Positions 33,312 through 41,994 of a stretch of DNA of 64,000 nucleotides are shown here, in pieces. A model generated the notes under the pieces. That model was not told the origin of the DNA, searched no databases, and was given only the letters and a program-made list of their open reading frames with translations. The stretch is from Clostridiaceae bacterium (GTDB taxonomy: Bacteria; Bacillota; Clostridia; Peptostreptococcales; Natronincolaceae): assembly GCA_018432235.1 (NCBI GenBank), contig JAHDLO010000033.1:1-64000 (forward strand), read 5' to 3'. The position numbers and the translations under genes were made by a program. Position 1 is the first letter of the stretch, and each line of letters starts with the position of its first letter.

Positions 33312-33761
33312 ATGAAGTATACGAGGCATGCCAAAATTTTAGAAATAATCGAGAATAAGGAGATTGAAACTCAAGAGGAGCTGTCGGATGAGCTTCGAAA
33401 GCTGGGCTTAAATGTAACACAGGCAACCGTTTCTAGAGATATTAAAGAGCTAAGACTGATTAAGGTATTGTCTAAAACTGGAAAATACAAATATGCCACT
33501 CTAAAAAGTCAGGATTCAGTTTTATCCGACAGGCTCATTAGACTGTTTAAGGACTCTATATTATCCTTAGACCATGCAGGTAATATTCTTGTTATTAAAA
33601 CCATACCTGCTGCTGCACAGGCAGCTGCATCTGCTATAGACGCCGCAAATTTTGAAGGCGCAGTGGGTACTGTCGCAGGTGATGATACCATTTTTGTTGT
33701 GATTCGGGATGCCGATAATATGGAAGAAATGAAGGATAAATTTAGAAAACTTATCAAATAG
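33312..33761 (+). CDS. argR: Arginine repressor ArgR/AhrC
   Basis: 149 aa. An N-terminal winged helix (about 1-70; RHAKILEIIENKEIETQEELSDELRKLG, VSRDIKELRLIKV) and a C-terminal arginine-binding hexamerisation domain (about 80-149; AANFEGAVGTVAGDDTIFVV with GTVAGDDT). It controls arginine biosynthesis and catabolism. Arginine-linked agmatine genes (speB) occur elsewhere in the window. Immediately upstream of recN, as in most Firmicutes. Confidence 0.96.
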   Translation: MKYTRHAKILEIIENKEIETQEELSDELRKLGLNVTQATVSRDIKELRLIKVLSKTGKYKYATLKSQDSVLSDRLIRLFKDSILSLDHAGNILVIKTIPAAAQAAASAIDAANFEGAVGTVAGDDTIFVVIRDADNMEEMKDKFRKLIK

Positions 33762-33773
33762 AGGAGGCTCTTT

Positions 33774-35489
33774 ATGCTGTTGGAGCTGGAGATTAAAAAC
33801 TTTGCATTGATTGATCAGCTGCATCTACAATTTGATACGGGTCTGAATATATTATCAGGTGAAACGGGTGCGGGTAAATCCATAATAATAGATGCCGTCA
33901 ACATGGCGATTGGCGAGAGGGCAGATCGTGAGTTCGTTAGGTCTGGAGCAAATAAAGCCAGTGTTCAAGCGATGTTTACCTTTCATCAGACAGTTGACAT
34001 ACCTAATCTTCTTCAGGCGTACGGCATAGAGCTGGAGGAAGATAATCAACTGATAGTCACTAGAGAAATATATGCAAATGGCAGAAGTGTTGCCAGAATT
34101 AATGGCATTATGGTCACTCAACAGGTGCTTAAAGCAATTACTGAGAAGCTGATAGATATTCATGGTCAGCATCAGCATCAATCCTTATTAAACTCTGGAA
34201 CCCATATAGACATGCTGGACGCCTTCGGCGGTAAAGCGCATCAGAATTTGCTGCAGCAAATCGCTGAAGAGTACCAAAGGCTTTTAGGTTTGGAGTCAAG
34301 ACTATCCAAGCTTTGTGGCAATGATATGGAGAGGGAACGAAGGCTTGATCTACTGGCCTTTCAATTAAAGGAGATTGATGCAGCAAAGCTGAAGAAGGAT
34401 GAAGAGGAGCACTTGAATCAACAGAGTCAGCTGCTGGCAAATAGCGAGAAGATATTTGAGGGCGTAGCAAAAAGCTATAGTCTATTATATGAGGGCAGCA
34501 GTGCACCTTCAATTTATGATATGATCTCACAGGTTACAGCTGCTTTGCACGGCATTATTAACTATGATCCTACACTTCAGGATTTTTACCGATCATTAGA
34601 GGAAATGCAGTATAGGCTCCAGGATATCAGCCACGACATACGGAATTATAAGGATAACATCGATTTTGAACCAGCGCTTTTAAATGAAATAGAAGCGAGA
34701 CTTGATATTATTAATAATTTAAGACGTAAATACGGTAGGACTGTTGAAGCCGTTCTGGAATACAGGGATACCATAGCTGTCGAGCTGGAGCTGTTGCAAA
34801 ACAGTGAAGTTGAGATCCAGAAGATTCGCAGCGATATCGACAAGCAAGCAGCTGTATTAATGAAGCTTTCTACTGATCTTAGCAAGCTCAGAAAAGAGAC
34901 CGCTGCCGAAATGGAAAAGGCATTAATTGAGATTCTGGAAACCCTAAATATGGGTAAGGTGGCCTTTGTGGTTGATATACTGCCCTTTAAGGAGACCAAG
35001 ACAGGGCAACGGTTTACCGCTAAGGGAATCGATCAAGTCGAATTTCTTATCTCTACTAATATAGGTGAGGCACCAAGACCACTGGCAAAAATTGCCTCTG
35101 GTGGTGAAATGTCAAGAATAATGCTGGCATTAAAGACAATTTTAGCCGATGCTGATAATATAGGCTGCTTAATATTTGATGAAATAGACACTGGAATAAG
35201 CGGTAAAACTGCTCAAATTGTAGGAGAAAAGCTGCAATACATAGCAAATAAGCATCAGGTTTTATGTATTACGCATCTGCCTCAAATTGCTTCGCAGGCG
35301 GATACGCATTACTTAATTGAAAAATTCAGTGACCAGAAGATAACCAGAACAGCTGTTACAAGGCTCGACGATGAAAAAAGAGTAATGGAAATAAGTAGAT
35401 TACTGGGTGGAGAAAGTTCTGATATTACGATAAAGCTGGCTCAGGAGCTAATGGAAACTGCAAGAATTAAGAAAAACAAAGGTAAATAA
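33774..35489 (+). CDS. recN: DNA repair protein RecN
   Basis: 571 aa SMC-like ATPase for double-strand-break repair. Walker A GETGAGKS near residue 29, a long coiled coil (about 150-380), the signature LASGGEMSRIMLALK (about 440) and Walker B CLIFDEIDTGISGKTA (about 465). 12 nt after argR, and ended by an intrinsic terminator. Confidence 0.97.
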   Translation: MLLELEIKNFALIDQLHLQFDTGLNILSGETGAGKSIIIDAVNMAIGERADREFVRSGANKASVQAMFTFHQTVDIPNLLQAYGIELEEDNQLIVTREIYANGRSVARINGIMVTQQVLKAITEKLIDIHGQHQHQSLLNSGTHIDMLDAFGGKAHQNLLQQIAEEYQRLLGLESRLSKLCGNDMERERRLDLLAFQLKEIDAAKLKKDEEEHLNQQSQLLANSEKIFEGVAKSYSLLYEGSSAPSIYDMISQVTAALHGIINYDPTLQDFYRSLEEMQYRLQDISHDIRNYKDNIDFEPALLNEIEARLDIINNLRRKYGRTVEAVLEYRDTIAVELELLQNSEVEIQKIRSDIDKQAAVLMKLSTDLSKLRKETAAEMEKALIEILETLNMGKVAFVVDILPFKETKTGQRFTAKGIDQVEFLISTNIGEAPRPLAKIASGGEMSRIMLALKTILADADNIGCLIFDEIDTGISGKTAQIVGEKLQYIANKHQVLCITHLPQIASQADTHYLIEKFSDQKITRTAVTRLDDEKRVMEISRLLGGESSDITIKLAQELMETARIKKNKGK

Positions 35490-35500
35490 AGCATAAAAAT

Positions 35501-35535
35501 GGTCCGGGGCTAACATTAAAACCGGTCCTTTTTTT
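35501..35535 (+). terminator. Intrinsic terminator after recN
   Basis: GGTCCGG (35501-35507) pairs with CCGGTCC (35522-35528) with one mismatch, followed by seven T. Confidence 0.75.
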
Positions 35536-35649
35536 ACTTTGAAGTAAAGTTTAAAAATAGGCTTTCTTTTTTATGCTTTTTAAACCGTCATTTTCTTGAC
35601 TATTTATTCCTTTTTATAAAAATTTTATATATAATAATCCCCTTCCAAA

Positions 35650-35697
35650 AAGGCAAAATTAAACTTAGCAAGGGATTCTTTTGCCTTGCCAATACTG
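35650..35697 (+). repeat. Inverted repeat ahead of spoIVB
   Basis: AAGGCAAAA (35650-35658) and TTTTGCCTT (35689-35697) form a perfect 9-bp inverted repeat spaced by 30 nt, 25 nt before the spoIVB start codon. It could fold in the mRNA leader. No further evidence of function. Confidence 0.4.
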
Positions 35698-35722
35698 CTA
35701 ATTCAGTGGGAGAGTGATTATT

Positions 35723-37021
35723 TTGAATCGAAAAGGAGCAAAATTAATCTTTAATTTTATATTTTGCACTTTTTTAGTTTTAATGCTTTATCTTTTTGCT
35801 TTAGATATTACAGGTAACCTGCCTACTGAATACAACATCCAAATTGGAGATAATCATGTCCTTAACTCAAGGTTTCCGTTGTTTCTTTCTTATGATACCA
35901 ACGCCACAGCCATTGTGGAGTTTTCAAAGCTGGAGGCATCGATAAACCCATTAAGCTCAGCAATTCAGCTTAAAACCCTGGATCAGGGTACTGCAAGCCT
36001 TCATTACAAAGTTTTTGGCTTTATTCCCTATAGAACCGTCAAGGTAAATGTTGTTCCAAAGCTTAAGGTGACACCGGGAGGACATTCGATAGGGGTCAAG
36101 CTAAATACAGATGGTGTTCTAATCGTTGGTATTACAGAGATAGTCGACAAGCAGGGGGTCAGTCACAATCTGGCTGAGGAAAAGGGCGTGAGAATAGGCG
36201 ATACTGTAGTTGCAATAAATGGTATTAAGGTGGAAAATTCTAACCATGTGGCAGAGTTAATTCAAGCCAGTCAGGGCGATCCTATTGCTTTAACACTGAG
36301 AAGAGGTAGCAGCGATTTCGAGGTTACACTAGCACCTGTTATGTCGGAAAAGGATGATCAGTATAAGTTTGGATTTTGGGTTAGGGACAAAACAGCAGGT
36401 GTAGGTACCTTGACTTTTTTTGATCCTTTAACAAAAAAATTTGGTGCACTGGGTCATGCAATTACAGACGTTGATACGGGTGCATTGCTGTCCATCAAAA
36501 ACGGTGAAATGATGAAGTCAAAGGTAATAGCCATACAGGAAGGCAAAAAAGGGAGGCCAGGCGAAATACGAGGTGTATTCAGTGATCTTAATAGACCTAT
36601 AGGAAAACTTGAAAAAAATACACAGTATGGTGTTTACGGAGAGATTATCAGAGAAATTGAAGGTGGTCTGCATAAGGAACCACTAGAGATTGCCTATCAG
36701 CATGAAATAAAGGAAGGACCTGCTACAATACTAACTACATTGGAGGACAATGTTATAGCAGAGTTTGATATTGAAATTGTTAAGGTAAATCATCAGGCGA
36801 GACCCGACGGAAAAAGTATGATTATTAGAATTACGGATAAACGGTTGCTGGAAAAGACTGGTGGAATTGTTCAAGGTATGAGTGGAAGTCCAATTCTGCA
36901 AAACAATAAAGTTGTGGGTGCAGTTACACATGTATTAATAAACGATCCTACTAGAGGCTACGGTATATTTATTGAGTGGATGCTGGCGGAATCGGGGATA
37001 TACGACAAATTAATACAGTAA
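35723..37021 (+). CDS. spoIVB: SpoIVB serine peptidase
   Basis: 432 aa from TTG 35723; GGGAG (35708-35712) is too close to the upstream GTG 35714. One N-terminal TM (about 6-25), a PDZ domain (about 105-190; KGVRIGDTVVAINGIKVENSNHVAEL), then an S55 domain with the catalytic His in GALGHAITDVDTG and Ser in GMSGSPI. It is made in the forespore and cleaves SpoIVFA to trigger pro-sigma-K processing. Next to spo0A, a highly conserved clostridial pair. Confidence 0.95.
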   Translation: MNRKGAKLIFNFIFCTFLVLMLYLFALDITGNLPTEYNIQIGDNHVLNSRFPLFLSYDTNATAIVEFSKLEASINPLSSAIQLKTLDQGTASLHYKVFGFIPYRTVKVNVVPKLKVTPGGHSIGVKLNTDGVLIVGITEIVDKQGVSHNLAEEKGVRIGDTVVAINGIKVENSNHVAELIQASQGDPIALTLRRGSSDFEVTLAPVMSEKDDQYKFGFWVRDKTAGVGTLTFFDPLTKKFGALGHAITDVDTGALLSIKNGEMMKSKVIAIQEGKKGRPGEIRGVFSDLNRPIGKLEKNTQYGVYGEIIREIEGGLHKEPLEIAYQHEIKEGPATILTTLEDNVIAEFDIEIVKVNHQARPDGKSMIIRITDKRLLEKTGGIVQGMSGSPILQNNKVVGAVTHVLINDPTRGYGIFIEWMLAESGIYDKLIQ

Positions 37022-37073
37022 TAATGTAAAAATAAAAAGAAAAAGCGAGAACGAATTATGCCTCCATTTATGA

Positions 37074-37116
37074 TATAATTTTTAACATCGGGAGGATTAC
37101 ATTATCATTTGTCGAA
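37074..37116 (+). promoter_or_regulatory. spo0A promoter region with a perfect 0A box
   Basis: A TATAAT -10 (37074-37079) without a clear -35 is followed by TGTCGAA at 37110-37116, an exact match to the Spo0A binding box. The box is 45 bp before the spo0A start and downstream of the -10. This suggests that Spo0A acts on its own promoter (inference). Confidence 0.6.
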
Positions 37117-37161
37117 TACTCATATTACAATGGAATAAAAGCAAATTCAGGGGGGTTGTCA

Positions 37162-37965
37162 GTGAAAAATCAAATGATTAATGTATTAATTGCAGATGAT
37201 AATGAAGATTTTTGTGATATCTTGAGTGAATACTTAGAGAGACAACAGGATATCCAGGTAGTAGGGGTGGCAAAGGATGGACTGGAAGCAGTTGATTTAA
37301 TAACAAAAAAGCTGCCCGATGTGGTGGTTTTAGATATCATTATGCCGCATCTTGATGGATTGGGAGTTTTAGAGAAGCTAAACGCAATTAATATGGAAAG
37401 ATTTCCAAAGATTATCATTCTGTCTGCAGTAGGGCAGGATAAGATTACGCAAAGGGCCATAACCCTTGGTGCTGATTACTACGTCATAAAGCCATTTGAT
37501 TTCGAGGTTTTCATCGATCGTATCCGTCAAATGGTGGGCAATTCAAGCAATGCAGCTGAAAAAAAGAGACAAAGTGTAACAGCACCCTCCAAATCTCTAA
37601 TTACAAATAATAAGAGCTTAGAGGCAGAAATCACCAATATTATCCATGAAATAGGAGTGCCTGCACATATAAAGGGATACCTTTATTTAAGAGAAGCTAT
37701 AACGATGGTGGTTGCAAACGTTGAACTATTAAGTGCAGTTACCAAGGAGTTATATCCTTCTATTGCAAAGAAGTACAATACTACTTCCAGCAGGGTTGAA
37801 AGGGCCATCCGACATGCAATAGAGGTGGCTTGGAGCCGTGGGAAGGTAGATACTATAAATAATCTCTTCGGCTATACGATAAATACAGATAAAGGTAAGC
37901 CGACAAATTCAGAGTTTATCGCAATGGTTGCTGATAAATTAAGATTAGAGCAAATGGTGGGGTAA
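37162..37965 (+). CDS. spo0A: Sporulation master regulator Spo0A
   Basis: 267 aa from GTG 37162 (same length as Bacillus Spo0A); the TTG at 37156 overlaps the ribosome site GGGGGG. Receiver domain with D12, D13, phospho-acceptor D58 (VVLDIIMPHLDG) and the K in VIKPFDF. The C-terminal Spo0A DNA-binding domain (about 155-265) has the recognition helix region TTSSRVERAIRHAIEVAWSRG. It commits the cell to sporulation. Followed by a very strong terminator. Confidence 0.97.
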   Translation: MKNQMINVLIADDNEDFCDILSEYLERQQDIQVVGVAKDGLEAVDLITKKLPDVVVLDIIMPHLDGLGVLEKLNAINMERFPKIIILSAVGQDKITQRAITLGADYYVIKPFDFEVFIDRIRQMVGNSSNAAEKKRQSVTAPSKSLITNNKSLEAEITNIIHEIGVPAHIKGYLYLREAITMVVANVELLSAVTKELYPSIAKKYNTTSSRVERAIRHAIEVAWSRGKVDTINNLFGYTINTDKGKPTNSEFIAMVADKLRLEQMVG

Positions 37966-37980
37966 AAGGGGGAAAATGGA

Positions 37981-38027
37981 AGGAACCCTTCTTGAATGCG
38001 TATTCAAGAAGGGTTCCTCCTTTTTTT
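37981..38027 (+). terminator. Strong intrinsic terminator after spo0A
   Basis: A perfect stem of at least 16 bp (37982-37997 with 38002-38017) around GCGT is followed by TCC and seven T. It stands between convergent spo0A and recX. Confidence 0.95.
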
Positions 38028-38054
38028 GGTTAATTCATATTCTAAGACATACAC

Positions 38055-38873
38055 TTAGTCATTTTCCAGCACACCTTCAACAGCCCTTCTAATGACATCC
38101 TCTTCAAAGCCCTTTTGATATAGCCCACCTTGGATTTTGGCCTTAAGCTGATACTTATTAGGCGTCTTTTTAGCATATTTAGAATAAAGCTTTTCAGCCA
38201 TATCGATAGCCTGCTGAAGGTATTCATCCTGCTGCTGGATGATTTCCTGCTGTACCTCTTGATTCTCGTCCAAATATTGGAGGGATTTTTTTATAATATC
38301 CCAATTGTAGCCCTTGCTTAAAAGCTTCTGGCTAAGCTTTTGCTTCAGCTGATTGTAGGGCAGCTTCCTTTTGCTTCTGAAAAATTCGTAAGCAAGCCTT
38401 TGGGCATTCTCCAGCTCCTCCTCCTCCGTCAGACGAGATAAGGCGGTTTCAACAATCTCCTGCTGTATACCCTTTTGAATTAAACCCCGCTCAATAAGGT
38501 ATCTGCCCTTCAGCTGATTTGCTTGAGTATCCACATAATCCTCTCCATAGGCCTCGTCGTCTATAAAGCTGTAGCCCTTGATCTTTTCCAGCGTTTTTTC
38601 AATGGTATCCTCATCAAAGTCCTTTAAATGCTGAACCAGCTCCGTCTCAGTCCTTCTTCTATAGGAGAGATAGCTTAAGGCTTTGCTAAAGGCCTTTTTT
38701 ATATTACTCTCCTGTATAAGTGCCAATAAATCTGCTTCATCTACACGACTTCCAGTTTTAAGGCCAAGGAGCTTTATGGTTTCGATACTGCAGCTGATGA
38801 AAAAGTGATTGTCTATGTATATGTTGTATTGCTCATCAGAATTTCCTTTGCTAATTGCCGTAATTTCCTTCAT
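38055..38873 (-). CDS. recX: Regulatory protein RecX
   Basis: 272 aa, reverse strand, the only reverse gene among the spo0A-xerD block. RecX modulates RecA filaments. It is built from repeated three-helix units, seen as AFSKALSYLSYRRRTETELVQHLKDFDEDTIEKTLEKIKGYSFIDDEAYGEDY-type blocks (repeats near 65-120, 120-195, 215-270). It is longer than the 150-aa proteobacterial form, as is usual in Firmicutes. It may be driven from the 385-bp gap to its right, which is filled with repeats. Confidence 0.88.
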   Translation of the reverse strand: MKEITAISKGNSDEQYNIYIDNHFFISCSIETIKLLGLKTGSRVDEADLLALIQESNIKKAFSKALSYLSYRRRTETELVQHLKDFDEDTIEKTLEKIKGYSFIDDEAYGEDYVDTQANQLKGRYLIERGLIQKGIQQEIVETALSRLTEEEELENAQRLAYEFFRSKRKLPYNQLKQKLSQKLLSKGYNWDIIKKSLQYLDENQEVQQEIIQQQDEYLQQAIDMAEKLYSKYAKKTPNKYQLKAKIQGGLYQKGFEEDVIRRAVEGVLEND

Positions 38874-38896
38874 AGCACTACTCCTCGTATCAATAT

Positions 38897-38946
38897 TTGA
38901 GAAAATTGCATAATAAGATTGAGCTCCTTGTTATTATGCAATTCCC
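38897..38946. repeat. MITE-like palindrome, family 2, short copy
   Basis: TTGAGAAAATTGCATAATAA (38897-38916) is the inverted partner of TTATTATGCAATT-CCC (38931-38946), separated by 14 bp. The left end matches the end of the 193-bp element at 46290-46482 almost base for base. It lies directly upstream of recX. Confidence 0.7.
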
Positions 38947-39076
38947 ATATTTATATACAATATTTTATTGTAAAGCATAACAAAAAGCAAATGCTTGTTC
39001 GGTTAATTATTTCTGACCCTGTTTTGGGACACAGGCAGGCGGAAGAATTATTATGGAAAATTTACAGATAATATAA

Positions 39077-39237
39077 TTAGTACCTTGTGTCAGCTTAAGA
39101 TATAGCATATTCCTGATTTGATTTTTATCTGCTTCGTCGTCGGTCGCAATATTACCCCATATTGCTTCCTGCTGCACCTTGCGCTATGATAATTCATCTC
39201 AGGTCTGGTCCTATTATTTGAAGACACGAGGCACTAG
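39077..39237. repeat. MITE-like element, family 1, copy A
   Basis: Ends TTAGTACCTT (39077-39086) and AGGCACTAG (39229-39237) form imperfect terminal inverted repeats. Inside, GCAATAT-ATATTGC makes a hairpin, followed by TTGCGCTATGATAATTCATC. The same ends and the same interior order recur at 52388-52526. It ends 21 bp before the steA start codon and could carry its promoter. The rest of the 38874-39258 gap shows no gene. Confidence 0.65.
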
Positions 39238-39258
39238 AATTGGTATGGAGGTTTTTAA

Positions 39259-40380
39259 ATGTTCAATAAAGCCCCTGTCAAATTAGATAAGAAGACGAAA
39301 AGCTTGATATCTCGTTTACACGCAGGAGATATAGCAATCATTATGCACCAGGATTTAGATGAGGTTGCAGCAAATTCTCTTGTTTCTAAGAAGGTAAGAG
39401 CGGTTATAAATTGTAGCAAATGCATCAGCGGAAGATATCCGAATTTAGGCCCTTCTATATTGGTTAAGGCGAAGGTGCCACTTTATGAGGTGCTTGAGGT
39501 CGACTTATTTGATAAGCTGCAGGAGGGGGATGTGGTAGAAATTCGGATGAATCAGCTGATATATAAGAACCAAAACCTGGCAGACTTGAATAGGATTACA
39601 GAGGAAGAGATTGGAGCCCTATTAAAAAATGCCGAGGACAATCTTTCAATTGAGCTAAATAAATTTATAGACAACACCCTTGAATATGCGGGTAGAGAAA
39701 AAGCATTAATACTAAATCCACTTAAGTCACCTAAGCTTAAGACTCAGATGAAGGGAAGACATGCCCTTGTGGTTGTAAGAGGTAAAGACTACATGGAGGA
39801 TTTGCGGGCGATTGCCTCATATATTAAGGAGGTAAACCCTGTCCTTATAGGGGTTGACGGAGGTGGAGATGCCCTGATGGAATTTGGTTTTCTACCGGAT
39901 CTACTAATAGGAGATATGGATAGTGCGACGGACAAATGTCTGCAAAAAAGTAATGAAATCATAGTACATGCCTATCAAGATGGCAAGGCACCAGGTCTGC
40001 ATAGAACTGAAGCCTTGGGATTGGAGGCCCATGTTATTCCTGCTGCTGGCACCAGTGAGGATATTGCCATGCTTTTAGCCTACGAAAAGGGAGCCACAGT
40101 GATCGTCGCCGTAGGCAGTCATACCAATATGGTGGATTTTTTAGAAAAGGGGCGTAAGGGTATGGCCAGCACACTTTTGGTAAGAATGAAGATAGGAACA
40201 AGGCTTATGGATGCAAAGGGCGTTAATCAGCTGTATAACAGCAGACTTGAGGCAAAGCACTTTCTATGGCTGGTTTCGGCCGCAGCGATACCCTTGATTA
40301 TCATTGCTGCTGCATCAACTCACGTACAGATTTTCTTTAAGCTGATGGCAATGAAAATAAGATTATTCCTTGGTAGGTGA
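39259..40380 (+). CDS. steA: SteA-like cytokinetic ring protein
   Basis: 373 aa. Residues about 160-300 resemble a thiamine pyrophosphokinase-like fold (VLIGVDGGGDALMEFGFLPDLLIGDMDS). One TM is near the C-terminus (about 335-355; HFLWLVSAAAIPLIIIAAAS). In Corynebacterium the orthologue SteA works with SteB in septal wall remodelling and daughter-cell separation. It overlaps the start region of the SteB gene. In mycobacteria the same pair lies beside recN and tlyA, as it does here. Confidence 0.8.
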   Translation: MFNKAPVKLDKKTKSLISRLHAGDIAIIMHQDLDEVAANSLVSKKVRAVINCSKCISGRYPNLGPSILVKAKVPLYEVLEVDLFDKLQEGDVVEIRMNQLIYKNQNLADLNRITEEEIGALLKNAEDNLSIELNKFIDNTLEYAGREKALILNPLKSPKLKTQMKGRHALVVVRGKDYMEDLRAIASYIKEVNPVLIGVDGGGDALMEFGFLPDLLIGDMDSATDKCLQKSNEIIVHAYQDGKAPGLHRTEALGLEAHVIPAAGTSEDIAMLLAYEKGATVIVAVGSHTNMVDFLEKGRKGMASTLLVRMKIGTRLMDAKGVNQLYNSRLEAKHFLWLVSAAAIPLIIIAAASTHVQIFFKLMAMKIRLFLGR

Positions 40381-40385
40381 AAAAA

Positions 40386-41297
40386 ATGGTGGTTAATGTG
40401 CGATTCTATGTTATTACGATAGTAGCAATCTTCATGGCATTAGGCATAGGAATCTTTATAGGATTAAATCTCAATGGTCAGGACATGCTTCTGCAGCAGC
40501 AACAGCAAATCGTCCAGGGCTTAGAGGGCAGATTCAGTGAAATCATGGTGGAGAAGGAGAACTTTTCAGAGCAAATCAATGCATTAGCGGTAGAAAATGA
40601 AAGAAACAGCAGCTTCCTAGATATACTGAGGGATGCCATAGCCAGCGATAGGCTGCAGCAGGAAAGCATAGCTATGGTGGCTACTAATGAAGAATATTAT
40701 TACAGTGATGTGAAGGAGATCATTGAGAGAGCGGGAGGCAGCCTCAGCATCCAGTTGATCTATACAGATAAGCTGTTGAATATCGATAATAAAAGGCTGA
40801 TGGAGCTGAATAGCTTCTATGGCTACAATATATTAAGTAAGAATGAGCTATATAGCATTGTAAATCATTATATCGTAGATGCAATAATCTATAGTGAGGT
40901 TAGTAGCTTTCTTAATAATATGATTAAAGAGGACTATATACGATTAAAGGGTAATTTTGAAGAGCTGCAAGGAGGCATTGATAAAATTATCCTTGCAGGC
41001 GGCGGAATCAATCAAGATAAGGACAAAATGAAGGTCATCGATCAGGATATCGTAGAAAGAATAGGCGTATATCGAAGAAAAATAGTCGCTGTTGAGCGAT
41101 TAGACGTTGGCTTTTCTTATATCCCCTTTTACAAGACCTTAGGGCTATCGACAGTAGATAATGTAAACACCAGCCCCGGACAAATAGCGCTGGTATTGCT
41201 GCTTCAGGGAGCAGAAGGGCATTATGGCGAAAAAAGCACATCTGATGGCTTGGTGCCCATATTTCTTCATGAGGGGAGGCTGATGACAAATGAGTAA
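40386..41297 (+). CDS. steB: SteB/MctB-like protein (DUF3186)
   Basis: 303 aa from ATG 40386 (TAGGTGA spaced 5 nt; GTG 40377 is inside that site). One N-terminal TM (about 7-27; YVITIVAIFMALGIGIFIGL), a coiled coil (about 33-85), then an extracellular alpha/beta domain. The family was called copper transporter MctB in Mycobacterium but is SteB, the SteA partner, in corynebacteria. A division role is more likely than copper transport here (inference). Confidence 0.8.
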   Translation: MVVNVRFYVITIVAIFMALGIGIFIGLNLNGQDMLLQQQQQIVQGLEGRFSEIMVEKENFSEQINALAVENERNSSFLDILRDAIASDRLQQESIAMVATNEEYYYSDVKEIIERAGGSLSIQLIYTDKLLNIDNKRLMELNSFYGYNILSKNELYSIVNHYIVDAIIYSEVSSFLNNMIKEDYIRLKGNFEELQGGIDKIILAGGGINQDKDKMKVIDQDIVERIGVYRRKIVAVERLDVGFSYIPFYKTLGLSTVDNVNTSPGQIALVLLLQGAEGHYGEKSTSDGLVPIFLHEGRLMTNE

Positions 41298-41970
41298 AAG
41301 AACCTCCATCATCATACCGGCTTATAATGAAGGTCCCAGAATTAAAAATACCCTTGAGGCATTAATTGGGATAGGAGACATTCATAACATAGTTGTTGTT
41401 GACGATGGCTCCACAGATGATACCTTTGATAGGGCATGTTCCTTTGAAGGCGTGAAGGTAATAAGACAGTCTAGTAATTGTGGTAAGGGTGCAGCCCTTA
41501 AGAGAGGAGTTCAGGAGGCTTTAGACGCCTCGGATATTATTGTTTTTTTGGATGCAGATTTAGAGTCATCGGCATCACAGGTCGCCAAGCTTATACGCCC
41601 GATATTGGAGGAAAGGGCTGATATAGCCATTGCAAAATTTCCTGCTGCCACAAAAAGAGGAGGCTTTGGCTTGGTCAAGGGCATGTCACAAATGGGCTTG
41701 TATCTTCATACGGGACAAAGATTATCAAATGCCTTATCTGGACAAAGAGCCTTCAGAGCAGAGGTGCTGAGGGAGCTGGAGATAAGCAGCAGTGGCTTTG
41801 GGATAGAGCTTAGTATGCTAATTGATCTGTTAAAAAGGGGATATCAGGTGCTGGAAATCGATGTTGACATGAGCCACAGAGAAACAGGAAGGGATATCGC
41901 AGGCTTCTATCATAGAGGGAAGCAGTTCTACCATATCACAAGGGTAGTCATGAGTAAGTTTTTTCATTAA
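41290..41970 (+). CDS. Glycosyltransferase family 2
   Basis: 226 aa, overlapping steB by 8 bp. GT-A fold: SIIIPAYNEGPRI (about 6-18), VVVDDGSTDDT (about 35-45), and the DxD-like FLDADLESS (about 86). There is no TM, so it is likely a cytosolic enzyme using a nucleotide sugar on a lipid carrier or wall precursor. The acceptor is unknown; its place beside an MraY-like transferase suggests an envelope polymer. Confidence 0.85.
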   Translation: MSKRTSIIIPAYNEGPRIKNTLEALIGIGDIHNIVVVDDGSTDDTFDRACSFEGVKVIRQSSNCGKGAALKRGVQEALDASDIIVFLDADLESSASQVAKLIRPILEERADIAIAKFPAATKRGGFGLVKGMSQMGLYLHTGQRLSNALSGQRAFRAEVLRELEISSSGFGIELSMLIDLLKRGYQVLEIDVDMSHRETGRDIAGFYHRGKQFYHITRVVMSKFFH

Positions 41971-41994
41971 GCTAAAGAAAATGGATGTGAACAT

